DNA of 64,000 bases from Pseudomonas sp. Q2-TVG4-2 (GTDB taxonomy: Bacteria > Pseudomonadota > Gammaproteobacteria > Pseudomonadales > Pseudomonadaceae), in assembly GCF_013620795.1 (NCBI RefSeq), contig NZ_LGLW01000001.1:806001-870000 (forward strand). The letters run 5' to 3'. Below are positions 15,433 through 28,195 of the stretch, one piece after another (the first letter of the stretch is position 1; each line of letters begins with the position of its first letter). The notes beneath the pieces were generated by a model. The model saw nothing but the letters and a program-made list of their open reading frames with translations, did no database searches and was not told the DNA's origin. Both the position numbers and the translations under genes were made by a program.

Positions 15433-16293
15433 ATGGATATCGATCTCGCCCGCACCTTTCTCGAGATTATCCGCAGCGGCAGTTTTATCGCCACTGCCGA
15501 GCGGCTGCATGTCACCCAGACGGCTGTGACCGCTCGAGTCCGCAGTCTGGAAACGCAGCTCGGCTGCCGGCTGTTCGTACGCAACCGCGCCGGCGCGCGG
15601 CTAACCGGCGACGGTGAACGCTTCGTTGCCTATGCCACGCAGCTGGTGCAGACCTGGGAAACCGCACGGCGAGATCTGCCGTTGCCACGCGGTCACGACA
15701 AGCTGCTGTCGCTCGGTGCCGAGGTAAGCCTATGCAACCCGCTGATGCTCGCCTGGGTGCAGCGCTTGCGGCAAGTGATGCCCGAGCACGCGTTTCGCAG
15801 TGAGGTGGCCAGCGGCGACGAACTTCAGAAGCAGCTCGACCTCGGCGCGCTGGACGCCGCGCTGGTGCATCAGCCTGAATACTGGCCGGGCCTGCAGGTC
15901 GAGCAACTGCTCGAAGAAAAGCTGATCCAGGTCGTACAGACCGTCAACCCGGAGCCCTACATATATGTTGACTGGGGGCCGGCGTTTCGTCGACAGCACG
16001 ACCTCGCCCTGCCCGGCCACATCCGTGCGGAGTTGTCGTTCAGTCTGGGCCCGCTGGCGTTGCAGTATCTGGTGCAGTACGGCGGCCGCGGCTACTTCCG
16101 TACGCGAGTGGTGCAGCGCTATCTGGATGAAGGCATCCTCAAGCGAGTCGAGCAGGCGCCGGAGTTCAGCTACCCGATCTACCTGGTCTATTCGCGCGCG
16201 GCGCAGTCGCCAGCCCTGTTCAAAGCCATTGAGCAGCTACGCGACGTCGCCGAGGATGATTACGACTGGTCGCGCTGGACGTACGAGATCTGA
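15433..16293 (+). CDS. LysR-type transcriptional regulator
   Basis: 286 residues. The N-terminal winged helix-turn-helix is typical: FLEIIRSGSFIATAERLHVT, then QTAVTARVRSLETQLGCRLF. It is followed by a LysR substrate-binding domain (residues 90-280). The start MDIDLARTF is the standard family start; the upstream ribosome site is weak. No divergent partner is obvious, as the preceding bases hold the cytochrome pseudogene. The regulon and effector are unknown. Confidence 0.88.
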   Translation: MDIDLARTFLEIIRSGSFIATAERLHVTQTAVTARVRSLETQLGCRLFVRNRAGARLTGDGERFVAYATQLVQTWETARRDLPLPRGHDKLLSLGAEVSLCNPLMLAWVQRLRQVMPEHAFRSEVASGDELQKQLDLGALDAALVHQPEYWPGLQVEQLLEEKLIQVVQTVNPEPYIYVDWGPAFRRQHDLALPGHIRAELSFSLGPLALQYLVQYGGRGYFRTRVVQRYLDEGILKRVEQAPEFSYPIYLVYSRAAQSPALFKAIEQLRDVAEDDYDWSRWTYEI

Positions 16294-16375
16294 GCCCACC
16301 GGCACTCCAGCCGCTTCATCCAGCTCGCCCGGGCTCTGCTTGTTTTGCTGGGTTTAGTGGTCAGGCACTACCGGC

Positions 16376-17515
16376 TCAGTCAGGCAGGTGCTTGAGCCAG
16401 TTCCGATAGAGCGCCGCGATCAGGTCGGTCTGGGTAATCATGCCCACCAGGCGCTGCTGATCGTCCACCACCGGCAAGCAATGCAGGCCACGATCGGAAA
16501 GCATGAACACCAGATCGACCATGTGGGTTTCTTCAGTCACTGAAACCACAGGCGTACTCATGATCGCGCGCAGGTGGACGCCGCGAAGAAACTTCAGCTG
16601 CCCGAAGTTGATGCGCGCCGGCGCTGGACGGAAGTGCTTGAGCAGGTCAACGAGGGTCACGATACCCACCAGCTGGTGGGTGTCGGGTTGGAGCACCGGC
16701 AGAGAATGCAGGCGATGTTCGCGCAGGCTCTGCCAGGCCCGCTGAATAGTGCAATCCGGCGTGCTCCAGTAAAGATCGCGGGACATGATATCGCTCGCGG
16801 TGATTTCCCCCATGCTTCGCCGCAGCGCGTGCTTCTCGGTCTGTTTGATCAGCAGGGCGAGGTCGTCACGGGTGACATCCACGTACTCGCCGAAATCCGC
16901 CAGCGCCCGCTCGACGTCGTCTTCGCTGAAACTCATGCGCTCGCTGGGGAGGGGATCGTGCGTGTGATGAGTGTTGCCCTTCTGCGGGCGCGGCTTCGGA
17001 TAGGCATGCCCGCTGAGGTTGTTGTAAATCAGCGCAATCGCCACCAGCAGCAGCGAATTGAACGCCACCGGATAGAGCAATTGAAAGCCGTAGGCATGCA
17101 GTTCCGGACTGCCCACCACCGCCACCAGCGCCAGCGCCGCACCCGGCGGGTGCAGGCAGCGCAGGCCGAACAGACAGACGATTGCCAAGGCGCCGGCCAA
17201 ACCAGCGGCCGTTGCCACCGGCAGATCACTGATGCCCAGCGCAACGCCAATCGCGGTCGCCAGCAGATTTCCGGCCATCACCGACCACGGCTGGGCAAAG
17301 GGACTCGACGGGGCGACGAACAACAACACTGCCGATGCAGCCGCCGGCGCCGCCAGAGGCAAGGTGATCGAAACGCCAAAGACCCAGGCGCTGAGGGGAA
17401 TGACCATTAGCAGTGCCAGCCCGATGCCAGCCGCGGCGCGCAGCCATTCAGCGGGACGCGCCGACAACGGCGCGGGCACAAAGGATCGGCACCAGTCGAG
17501 AAGGCGTTCTTGCAT
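16376..17515 (-). CDS. HPP-family membrane protein with two CBS domains
   Basis: 379 residues. The N-terminal half has four or five membrane helices with the family motif RCLHPPGAALA (residue about 120). The C-terminal half has two CBS domains: SEDDVERALADFGEY leads into DIMSRDLYWSTPD, and the second holds IMSTPVVSVTEETH. CBS pairs bind adenosyl nucleotides and gate activity. HPP proteins have been linked to nitrite transport in plastids; in bacteria the role is unknown. AGGAA precedes ATG 17515. It is convergent with the LysR gene. Confidence 0.85.
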   Translation of the reverse strand: MQERLLDWCRSFVPAPLSARPAEWLRAAAGIGLALLMVIPLSAWVFGVSITLPLAAPAAASAVLLFVAPSSPFAQPWSVMAGNLLATAIGVALGISDLPVATAAGLAGALAIVCLFGLRCLHPPGAALALVAVVGSPELHAYGFQLLYPVAFNSLLLVAIALIYNNLSGHAYPKPRPQKGNTHHTHDPLPSERMSFSEDDVERALADFGEYVDVTRDDLALLIKQTEKHALRRSMGEITASDIMSRDLYWSTPDCTIQRAWQSLREHRLHSLPVLQPDTHQLVGIVTLVDLLKHFRPAPARINFGQLKFLRGVHLRAIMSTPVVSVTEETHMVDLVFMLSDRGLHCLPVVDDQQRLVGMITQTDLIAALYRNWLKHLPD

Positions 17516-17852
17516 GGTTCCTGCTTGTGTTGGGGCTGATTCGATAGCGCTAGGTGCCCGCAATATACTCCGGGCGCCGCGTCAGCAGCGTAGAGGGCGG
17601 TCCGGCGCACTGAATAAGAGCACCGGCCAAAATCGCGCGCACATTGTCGGTGCAGCCACGAGGCACTGCCAATGAATAGTATTGATTGCTAAGGGCAATA
17701 TTTTTGCTGCTAGCTGAGAACAGACTCCTGCGTTCTTGTCGGCGCGCCTATCTGCAGCACTCTCCACCCCGGAGGGTTGAGTGCACCGTCCGGGTTTTCA
17801 CACGAGAGCGTAGGAAGCATCAAATCAACCGCCCCGCTCGCCGCTTTAGCCG

Positions 17853-18035
17853 CTATTTGAGTTCCTGCTTTACCGTTTCGCTCGGCGCAGCACCTTCACC
17901 ACCGTTCATCGACTTGCGAAAGCCATTGATCGCGCCGCCCAGGTCGGTGCCGAGGCCGCGCAGGCGCTTGGTGCCGAACAGCATGACTACGATTAGCAGA
18001 ACGATCAGGAGTTGCCAGATGCTGATACCCATCAT
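17853..18035 (-). CDS. tatA: TatA/TatE-like protein
   Basis: 60 residues with the TatA plan: a short N-terminus, a membrane helix ([18 protein letters not shown]), the FGTKRLR hinge, and an amphipathic helix with [12 protein letters not shown]. TatA oligomers form the pore of the twin-arginine translocase. No tatB or tatC lies beside it, and the C-terminal tail is short, so it is probably an accessory TatE-like copy. Start at 18035 or 18032; GAGGTAAC lies upstream. Confidence 0.85.
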   Translation of the reverse strand: MMGISIWQLLIVLLIVVMLFGTKRLRGLGTDLGGAINGFRKSMNGGEGAAPSETVKQELK

Positions 18036-18616
18036 TTTTTTGTTACCTCATCGAGTTGTAGCTTCGCCGTCCAGTGACCGGCATGAGCCTGTTGGTGACC
18101 CGGCATGCCTCGATGCAGGCCGGACGTATGAAAGCACCGACTGATCGAAGCCTCGAAGCGCAGCACCAGCCGCCGTGCTCGACAGCAGACCGCTGTCACT
18201 GCTTATGCGGCGAAAAGCGCCAGCATCGCGCCATCGCGTTCTTGTTCGAGTCCCATCACCCATTAGGCGCTGGTAGCATCGATCATGCTCTTTTCGTCGT
18301 TACAGTTTCGTTCTCACGTGAAATACGCCAGACGACTGCGGAGCACGCCGTAAGCGAAACGCCCTCGACAACAGCCACAGCCAGAGCACGGCGACATGAA
18401 CTGGCCAATTCGCTGTGCAGCAACGGCACGCCCATGGCGCCGCCGCCTTCAAAGCGATATAGGTCGTCCCCTACTGCCTTGCTAAGCCCGCTACCGGCGC
18501 ATATAAACCATGCCATTGGCCAGCGGCAAAGATAATTTAACCATCACTCGCCCACGTATACGCGCTGCTGAGCAGCCATTGCTTTCATCGTTTCCAACCC
18601 GTACGGAGCCTGCCGA
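18036..18616. other. Intergenic region, no gene seen
   Basis: About 580 bases with no frame that has both a start signal and family resemblance. Promoters for the divergent TatA-like and DUF488 genes should lie here. Confidence 0.45.
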
Positions 18617-19018
18617 GTGATTTATTGCAAACGCGCCTATGAACCCTGCGAAGCCAGCGATGGATATCGCGTGCTGGTCGATCGCCTCTGGCCGCGAAAC
18701 ATTCGCAAGGAAGCCCTGGCGCTGGATGAGTGGTGCAAGGATCTGGCGCCGTCGACCGAGCTGCGCCGAGCCTTCAAAGCAGACGAAAAGGCTTTCAAGG
18801 ACTTTCGAGACGACTATCGCCGGGAGCTGGCAGGCCACCCGGAGCACTGGTGGCCGTTGCTGGAAATCGCCGCGCGCGGCCCGCTTACGCTGGTCTATGG
18901 CGCTCGCGATGAGCTCCAGAACAACGCGCGGGTACTGGCCGAATGGCTGGAGGAAGAGCTGGAGCGACGGGGTGCGCCGAGCTCGCCGACCTGCTATGCC
19001 GGCGAGCGAATGGCGTGA
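18617..19018 (+). CDS. DUF488-family protein
   Basis: 133 residues beginning with GTG. Family features are DGYRVLVDRLWPRNI, WCKDLAPSTELRRAF, and the closing LVYGARDE then NNARVLAEWLEEEL. DUF488 proteins are small cytoplasmic proteins of unknown biochemistry, often near stress genes. The 3' third is duplicated as a fragment at 24021-24132. It converges on a dctP 3' fragment, which mirrors the arrangement at the second copy. Confidence 0.85.
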   Translation: MIYCKRAYEPCEASDGYRVLVDRLWPRNIRKEALALDEWCKDLAPSTELRRAFKADEKAFKDFRDDYRRELAGHPEHWWPLLEIAARGPLTLVYGARDELQNNARVLAEWLEEELERRGAPSSPTCYAGERMA

Positions 19019-19107
19019 GGCTTCAGTTCTCGCGAATGAGGCGCAGCGCGGCGCGGATCACCTCGGCGCCGACCTCCGCCTCATGGAGATGCCACACCGG
19101 CATCATG
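18901..19107. repeat. Direct repeat A: DUF488 3' end plus dctP 3' end
   Basis: From CGCTCGCGATGAG to CACCGGCATCAT, this matches 24021-24224 in the same orientation. About eight mismatches are visible in the first 107 bases, and divergence is higher beyond the DUF488 stop. It encloses a block of about 5.1 kb with copy B. Confidence 0.8.
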
Positions 19108-19110
19108 CTT
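19023..19110 (-). pseudogene. 3' fragment of a dctP-like gene
   Basis: The last 28 codons of a DctP-type gene: MMPVWHLHEAEVGAEVIRAA then LRLIREN and stop, aligning with [20 protein letters not shown] and LTVNRKH of the intact gene at 24139. Nothing upstream on this strand continues the match. It is an isolated remnant created with the direct repeat. Confidence 0.75.
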
Positions 19111-19239
19111 ACGCCACTGCCCAAGCGAGCCTGAGCGACGCCAGCGAGCGACACGCGGCTGCCTGCCAGCGACTCGCGTCGACGGCGGGCGCCGCGGCTA
19201 TGGTTCAATGCATCAACAAACGTGCGCCTGGGGACCCGA

Positions 19240-21132
19240 ATGCAGGTCGAGCTGCTCGAGATACGCGACCACCTGAGTCGCTTCGCCCCCTTCGACGGGC
19301 TGCCGGACGATACCCTCGACGAGATCGCCCGGCAGGTCGAGGTCGGCTATTTCAAGGCCGGTAGCGATATCCTCCGCTACGGCGAACCGATCGAGGAACT
19401 GCACTACATCCGCAGCGGCGCGGTGGAGATCTACCGGCGCAACGGCGAACTGTACAACCGCCTGTCCGAGGGTGAGGTATTTGGCCAGTTCGGCCTGCTA
19501 CGCGGACACAAGGTGCGTCTGCCGGCACGGGCGATCGAAGACAGCCTGATCTACTTCATCCCTGGCCAACTGTTCGAGCAGCTGTGCGAGGCCAATGACG
19601 CCTTCGCCGACTTCGTCGAGGCCGAGGGCCAGTCGCGCCTGAAGGTGGAAGAACCTCAGGGCAAGGCCAGCGAGCTGATGAAGATCAAGGTGCGCAAGCT
19701 GGTCACCCGACGCACCGTGAGCGTGCCGCTAGGCACCAGCGTGCAGGAGGCGGCACAGGTGATGACCGAACATGGCGTCTCTTCGCTGGTAATCTTCGGC
19801 CCGCCGGCGACCGCCGCCGAGTCGCCCAGCACTCAGATAATGGCCGGCATCACCACCGATCGCGACCTACGCATCCGGGTAATGGCCGAAGGTCTGCCGC
19901 TGGATACCCCGGTCGACGAGGTGATGTCGCCCAACCCGATCACCATCCAGGCCGACGACTCGGTATTCGAAGCGATGCTGTGCATGCTGCGCCACAACAT
20001 CCATCACCTGCCGGTGATGCATCGTCAGCGCCCGGTCGGGGTGATCAACCTGTCGGACATCATCAAGTATGAATCGCAAAGCAGCCTGTACCTGGTAAAC
20101 AGCATTTTCAATAAGCAATCGGTGGCCGAGTTGCAGGCTTTGCTGCCGGACCTGCGCGCCACCTTCCTGCGCATGGTCAACGAAGAAGCCACCGCACACA
20201 TGATCGGCAGCGCCATGTCGGGGATCGGCCGCAGCCTGACTCATCGCCTGCTGGAGCTGGCCGAGCAGCGGCTGGGGCCGCCCCCGGTACCCTACTGCTA
20301 CATGGTTTTGGGATCGATGGCGCGCGACGAGCAGCTGATCGTCACCGACCAGGACAACGCTCTGGTGCTCGACAACCGCTTCGATCCGCGAATCCACGAC
20401 GAATACTTCCTCCAGCTGGCGAGTTTCGTCAGCGACGGCCTGGCGGCTTGTGGCTATAGCTACTGCAAGGGCGGGATCATGGCGAGCAACCCGAAATGGC
20501 GCCAGCCGTTGCGGGTCTGGAGAAGCTATTTCACCCAATGGATCGAGAAACCCAACCCGGAAACCCTGCTCAACAGCAACATCTTCTTTGACCTCGACAG
20601 CGCCTACGGCGAGGCCGGGCTGGTGGAAAACCTCAAGGACCTGATCGCGCAGAAAGCCAGCGGCAACCCGCTGTTTCTCGCCTACCTGGCGCGAAACGCG
20701 CTCAACCGCACGCCGCCGCTGGGCTTCTTCCGCACCTTCGTGATGGAGAAGGATGGCCAGCAGAACAACATCATCAACCTCAAGGGGCGCGGCACCGCGC
20801 CACTGACCGACCTGATCCGGGTGCACGCGCTGGCTGTCGGCTCCAAGGCCCAGAACTCGTTGGAACGCCTGGATGCCATCGCCGCCACCAAGTTACTGAC
20901 CGAAGACGCCATCACCCAGCTGCGCAATGCCCTGGAGTTCCTCTCGATCGTGCGCATCCGCCATCAGGCCATGGACCTGCTAGAAGGACGCGAACCGGAC
21001 AACTACATAGAACCGGAAAAGATCTCCGCCAACGAGCGGCACAACCTAAAGTCGGCTTTCCAGGTCTTGAGCAATGCGCAGCAGTTCCTGCGCTTCCGCT
21101 ACCCCGGCCAACACCCAAACCGACCGCTATGA
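19240..21132 (+). CDS. cNMP-binding/CBS/DUF294 nucleotidyltransferase-like signalling protein
   Basis: 630 residues. In order: a cyclic-nucleotide-binding domain (10-120; GSDILRYGEPIEELHYIRSG), two CBS domains (150-275; VMTEHGVSSLVIFG and VMSPNPITIQADD), a DUF294 nucleotidyltransferase-like domain (300-445; MVLGSMARDEQLIVTDQDNA, with the G-S and D-x-D-type residues), and DUF294_C (470-620). Family members are predicted GlnD-like regulators sensing nucleotides. Start ATG 19240 is chosen; GTG 19222 is possible. The downstream exonuclease overlaps by four bases, a pairing common in pseudomonads. Confidence 0.88.
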   Translation: MQVELLEIRDHLSRFAPFDGLPDDTLDEIARQVEVGYFKAGSDILRYGEPIEELHYIRSGAVEIYRRNGELYNRLSEGEVFGQFGLLRGHKVRLPARAIEDSLIYFIPGQLFEQLCEANDAFADFVEAEGQSRLKVEEPQGKASELMKIKVRKLVTRRTVSVPLGTSVQEAAQVMTEHGVSSLVIFGPPATAAESPSTQIMAGITTDRDLRIRVMAEGLPLDTPVDEVMSPNPITIQADDSVFEAMLCMLRHNIHHLPVMHRQRPVGVINLSDIIKYESQSSLYLVNSIFNKQSVAELQALLPDLRATFLRMVNEEATAHMIGSAMSGIGRSLTHRLLELAEQRLGPPPVPYCYMVLGSMARDEQLIVTDQDNALVLDNRFDPRIHDEYFLQLASFVSDGLAACGYSYCKGGIMASNPKWRQPLRVWRSYFTQWIEKPNPETLLNSNIFFDLDSAYGEAGLVENLKDLIAQKASGNPLFLAYLARNALNRTPPLGFFRTFVMEKDGQQNNIINLKGRGTAPLTDLIRVHALAVGSKAQNSLERLDAIAATKLLTEDAITQLRNALEFLSIVRIRHQAMDLLEGREPDNYIEPEKISANERHNLKSAFQVLSNAQQFLRFRYPGQHPNRPL

Positions 21133-21851
21133 GGCGTAACGGACCCTCGGCAGCCCCTGACTGGCCAGGCCTATTCACCGAGCTGGCGCAGACGGCCCGT
21201 GATCCACGCCTGGCGCGCTTTTATCAAGCCGGCACGGTGAGCGCCGACACGCCGCTAGAGCAGGCGCCCTTGCTGGCACTGGACGTCGAGACGACCGGCC
21301 TGGATAGCCATCGCGACTCGATCGTCAGCCTCGGCCTGGTGCCCTTCGACCTGCGCCGCATCCGCTGCCGTGAGGCCAGCTACTGGGTCGTCAAACCGGT
21401 ATGCGAACTGAGCAGCCAGTCGGTCACCTTCCACCACATCACCCACTCGGATGTCTGCGACGCACCGAGACTGGCCAACGTGCTCGACGAACTGCTCACC
21501 GTCATGGCCGGCAAGATCGTGGTGGTGCACTACCGCAACATCGAACGGGGCTTTCTCGACCAGGCAGTGCGCCACCTGCTCGGTGAAGGGCTGCAATTCC
21601 CGGTGATCGACACCATGCAGCTGGAAGCGTGCCTGCACCCGCGCCGGCGCCGATCGGACTGGCTGCGCCAGCTACTCGGCAAGCAGCCGCCGGTATCGAT
21701 CCGCCTGGCCGATAGCCGTCTGCGCTATGGCTTGCCGCTCTACCAGGCCCACCATGCCCTGACCGATGCCCTGGCCACCGCCGAGCTGCTGCAGGCGCAG
21801 ACGGCCAGGCACTATCCGCCGACGACGGCGGTGGGCGATCTCTGGAACTGA
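21129..21851 (+). CDS. DEDDh 3'-5' exonuclease (DNA polymerase III epsilon-like)
   Basis: 240 residues. The exonuclease motifs are visible: ExoI LLALDVETTGLDSHRD (D and E), ExoII with VVVHYRNIERGFLD (D), and ExoIII with HHALTDALATAEL (H and D). It belongs to the DnaQ-like family without polymerase-binding sequence. Its ATG overlaps the stop of the DUF294 gene, so the two act or are expressed together. A symmetrical terminator follows directly. Confidence 0.9.
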   Translation: MRRNGPSAAPDWPGLFTELAQTARDPRLARFYQAGTVSADTPLEQAPLLALDVETTGLDSHRDSIVSLGLVPFDLRRIRCREASYWVVKPVCELSSQSVTFHHITHSDVCDAPRLANVLDELLTVMAGKIVVVHYRNIERGFLDQAVRHLLGEGLQFPVIDTMQLEACLHPRRRRSDWLRQLLGKQPPVSIRLADSRLRYGLPLYQAHHALTDALATAELLQAQTARHYPPTTAVGDLWN

Positions 21852-21852
21852 A

Positions 21853-21880
21853 AAGGCGCGACCGCTAACGGTCGCGCCTT
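21853..21880. terminator. Strong hairpin after the exonuclease gene
   Basis: Twelve-bp perfect stem AAGGCGCGACCG / CGGTCGCGCCTT with loop CTAA, two bases after the stop codon. A possible bidirectional terminator between convergent genes. Confidence 0.8.
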
Positions 21881-21959
21881 CGACATCATGCTCACTGTCT
21901 GGGTAAAGGGCGATCAGGGCGCAGCCGCAATCGGATGCGCCGCAAATGCCTAAGCCAGG

Positions 21960-23600
21960 CTAGCGTGGCTCACTCATCAAGCCTTTGACGATAGACACGC
22001 AGCCCACCAGCAGAACGATGGTAAACGGCAGGCCGGTGGACACCGCCATGGCCTGCAGAGCGGCCAGGCCACCGCCGAGCAGCAGGGCGACGGCCACCAC
22101 GCCTTCAAGGACCGCCCAGAAGGCCCGCTGCGGCACCGGTGCGTTGATCTTGCCGCCAGCGGTGATGGTGTCGATCACCAGGGAACCCGAGTCCGACGAG
22201 GTGACGAAGAACACCACCACCAATACGATTCCGATAAAGGAACTGATCTGGGTCAGCGGCAGCTCGCCGAGCATGGCAAACAGTTTCAATTCCAACGCCG
22301 CATCCTGCACCCCGGTGAAGCCATCGGTGGCCAACTGCCCCAAGGCTGTGCCGCCGAACGCGGTCATCCACAGTACCGAGACCAGCGACGGCACCAGCAA
22401 CACCGAGATTAAGAATTCACGTACGGTGCGGCCGCGGCTGACCCGGGCGATGAACATACCGACGAACGGCGACCAGCTGATCCACCAGGCCCAATAGAAC
22501 GCGGTCCAGCCCTGGCTGAAGTTGGCGTCGGCGCGGCCGACCGGGTTGGACAGCGCCGGCAGGTGTACCAGGTAGCTGCCCAGGTTACTGAAGAAGCCGG
22601 TGACGATCGCCAGGGTCGGCCCGGCGACGATGATGAACAGCAGCAACAGCAGGGCCAGCACCATGTTGATTTCCGACAGGCGCTTGACCCCCTTGTCCAA
22701 CCCGGCCAGTACCGACATCAGGGCGATCAGGGTGATACCGGTAACCAGGAGCACCTTGCTGGTGTCGGTATTGGGCATACCGAACAGGAACTCGAGGCCG
22801 GCCGCCGCCTGCTGGGCACCCAGGCCCAGCGAGGTGGCCAGACCGAACAGGGTGGCGAATACCGCCAGGATATCGATCACATGGCCCGGCCAACCCCATA
22901 CCCGCTCACCGAGCAGTGGGTAGAAGATCGAGCGGATGCTCAGCGGCAACCCCTTGTTGAAGGAGAACAGCGCCAGCGCCAAGGCCACAATGGCGTAGAT
23001 CGCCCAGGGATGCAGACCCCAGTGGAAGATGGTGGCGGCCATGCTCAGGCTGGCGGCCGCCTGGGCATCGCCCGCAGCGGCGCCCAGCGGAGCCCAGTCG
23101 GTGCGTACACCGTTTTCCACAGTGGTTCCGCCCATGGCCGTGGAGAAATGCGACATGGGTTCGGCCACGCCGTAGAACATCAGGCCGATGCCCATGCCGG
23201 CGGCAAACAGCATGGAAAACCAGCCCGTATAGGAGTAATCCGGGGTCGCCTCCTTGCCGCCCAGGCGCACCCTGCCCAGCGGAGAAAGGATCAGCCCCAG
23301 GCACAGCAGGACGAAAATATTCGCCGAACCGAGGAAGAACCAGGCCAGGTTGCCGGTCAGCCAGTCGCGCACGGCGGTGAATAGTGGCTCGACCTCTTTT
23401 TGCAAGACGAGCGTCAGGATCACGAACACGACAATGGTCAGCGCAGAAATGCTGAACACCTTGCTGTGGATATCCAGAAACCTGCTCTTGATATTGTCCT
23501 GACCGATGACGTAGTCGGTGTCGATCAGATTGGCCGCTCCGGTCGGCGCGGGGATACTCTCCACGGACGCTGCCGTGTCTTGTCCGAGATTAGTTGCCAC
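21960..23600 (-). CDS. BCCT-family betaine/choline/carnitine transporter
   Basis: 546 residues with 12 hydrophobic segments. The BCCT signature is clear: GMGIGLMFYGVAEPMSHF, HWGLHPWAIYAIVALAL, and the TM8 aromatic motif WTAFYWAWWISWSPFVGMFI. VTSSDSGSLVIDTIT follows. It imports quaternary ammonium solutes with sodium or protons, usually for osmoprotection. The N-terminal 45 residues are hydrophilic and the C-terminal tail is short, unlike the long osmosensing tail of BetT/BetP. It sits inside the block flanked by direct repeats. Confidence 0.9.
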   Translation of the reverse strand: MATNLGQDTAASVESIPAPTGAANLIDTDYVIGQDNIKSRFLDIHSKVFSISALTIVVFVILTLVLQKEVEPLFTAVRDWLTGNLAWFFLGSANIFVLLCLGLILSPLGRVRLGGKEATPDYSYTGWFSMLFAAGMGIGLMFYGVAEPMSHFSTAMGGTTVENGVRTDWAPLGAAAGDAQAAASLSMAATIFHWGLHPWAIYAIVALALALFSFNKGLPLSIRSIFYPLLGERVWGWPGHVIDILAVFATLFGLATSLGLGAQQAAAGLEFLFGMPNTDTSKVLLVTGITLIALMSVLAGLDKGVKRLSEINMVLALLLLLFIIVAGPTLAIVTGFFSNLGSYLVHLPALSNPVGRADANFSQGWTAFYWAWWISWSPFVGMFIARVSRGRTVREFLISVLLVPSLVSVLWMTAFGGTALGQLATDGFTGVQDAALELKLFAMLGELPLTQISSFIGIVLVVVFFVTSSDSGSLVIDTITAGGKINAPVPQRAFWAVLEGVVAVALLLGGGLAALQAMAVSTGLPFTIVLLVGCVSIVKGLMSEPR

Positions 23601-24020
23601 CTGCCGTTCTCCTTATTCTTGGTTGGCACGTCAACACACACGTACAAAGGGCTCTGCTCGATAATGCTAACAGCCAGGGTCCGATGCTTAACGGCCAAGA
23701 CCGGCATCGACAATCTCAGAACCGTCATTTGCGAGTAGGGGGCTTGCCGTCGCTGGTCAGTTGATGTAGCGCCGCTCCGGCGCCGTGGCCGGTACAGGCG
23801 GCCCTCACCGGATAGGAACCAGCACGCCGCTGATGTCGGCATCGCCGACCTGCCCGCTGCCGGTCACGCCCTCGCTGCAGGCAACAAACACACGCTTCCG
23901 CGCCTGGTGCGCAGGCGCTGTGCTACGAACAACCCGGTGCTATCGATCGGTGGCGAGGCCTTCGCCGCGAAGACCGCGGCGTAGAAATGTTTTTCTCGAC
24001 AGGCTCAGTATCATCCATCC
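23601..24020. other. Intergenic region before the DUF488 fragment, no gene seen
   Basis: Upstream region of the BCCT gene; only short unsupported frames. The last part shows no match to the 5' two thirds of DUF488. Confidence 0.45.
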
Positions 24021-25461
<1,441 letters not shown>

Positions 25462-25493
25462 CTACAGGCAACCACAAGCCGACGGGCAACGCC

Positions 25494-26432
25494 ATGAACC
25501 AACACTCACCACAACCTACCCTGATCGACTGCCTGATCGTAGGTGGCGGCCCGGGCGGGCTGACCGCTGCGCTCTACCTGGCCCGCTTTCGCCGCAGCTG
25601 CCTGGTGGTAGACGCCGGCTCCAGCCGAGCTTCATGGATTCCACGTTCCCACAACTATCCAGGGTTCCCCCCGGGGATCAACGGCAACGATCTCCTCGTA
25701 CGCCTGCGCGAGCAAGCCAGCGGCTACGGCGCCAGACTCGAGCACGGCCGGGTCGAGCACATCGAGCCGCATGCGGACGGGTTCAGCGTGCGCTACGGCG
25801 ATCGAACCTGCGTCACCCGGCGAATCATCCTCGCCACCGGCATCGAGGACACACTGCCGGATATGCCGGAGGTCGAGCAGGCGATCGCTGAAGGCAAGGT
25901 GCGGTTGTGCGCTATCTGCGACGGCTATGAAGTCGATGGCGACAACGTCGCGGTCTATGGCGAGGCGGAAAACGCCATCAGCCACGCAGTGTTCCTGCGC
26001 ACCTTCAGCGACCGCGTCACGGTGGTGGTACACGGCGAGCAGGATGCCTGTGATCAAGCCATCGCGCTGGCCGAACACTATGACATCCGCCTGATCAGCG
26101 ACCGCGTTGAAGCGCTGCACCCCTGCGAAACGGGTATCGAGTTGATCACCCACAGCGGCGACACCCATCACTTCGATATCATCTACCCCAGCCTCGGCGC
26201 ACGCTTTCGCTCGGAACTGGTTCTGCAGCTGGGCGCGGAGTGCGATGAATGTGGCGGTGTGCGGGTCGACGATCACCTGCAGACGTCGGTACGCGGACTC
26301 TATGCCATCGGCGACGTGACCATGGGTCTGAAACAGATCAGCGTCGCCATCGGTCAGGCCGCACAGGCGGCCACTGGGGTACACAACAGCCTGGAAGCCA
26401 ACCCATGGGGCGGCTCGGCGGCGACTCGCTGA
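25494..26432 (+). CDS. Thioredoxin-reductase-like FAD/NAD(P)-dependent oxidoreductase
   Basis: 312 residues. FAD-binding Rossmann motif at the start ([20 protein letters not shown]), redox pair Cys-x-x-Cys-Asp in [13 protein letters not shown] (about residue 139), a second nucleotide-binding segment [16 protein letters not shown] in which the usual GxGxxA is altered to GEAENA, and the C-terminal FAD motif [20 protein letters not shown]. It is shorter and more divergent than TrxB, so the electron acceptor may not be thioredoxin. No partner gene adjoins it. Confidence 0.82.
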   Translation: MNQHSPQPTLIDCLIVGGGPGGLTAALYLARFRRSCLVVDAGSSRASWIPRSHNYPGFPPGINGNDLLVRLREQASGYGARLEHGRVEHIEPHADGFSVRYGDRTCVTRRIILATGIEDTLPDMPEVEQAIAEGKVRLCAICDGYEVDGDNVAVYGEAENAISHAVFLRTFSDRVTVVVHGEQDACDQAIALAEHYDIRLISDRVEALHPCETGIELITHSGDTHHFDIIYPSLGARFRSELVLQLGAECDECGGVRVDDHLQTSVRGLYAIGDVTMGLKQISVAIGQAAQAATGVHNSLEANPWGGSAATR

Positions 26433-26652
26433 GCGCCGCTCTGCTCGGTCATATTCAGCGCGTGGGCGTGCCTTTTTTACTCGCCATGACGAAGCGCCGC
26501 CCGGTGGAGGGCAGCCCCGGCATCTGCCGAACCTGCTGACCGGTCCCGCCCCGAAAAACGCGGTAAGCGGCATGGCGAACATTCATTTACGGCGTTCAGA
26601 AATTTTCCGGCGGTCTAGGATGAATACAAAGCCTATTCACCTGGAGCACCGC

Positions 26653-28029
<1,377 letters not shown>

Positions 28030-28195
28030 AAGGGTCATGCTCATCGATTCACGCACATAGCGGCAATCGACACCCTCACGCTTTATCATCCTCTGCATGT
28101 CAGACGCCGGAGGAAGGAATTCGCACAACGGGTCTGCTGTCTTCTTCAAATGCCGCCAGAACACGAAAACGCCGGATCACCACGCCGAGGAACCG

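Noticed and set aside
22563..23384. A long plus-strand frame rich in Gln and Arg
   Set aside because: Antisense to the BCCT transporter gene; no recognisable domain and no ribosome site.
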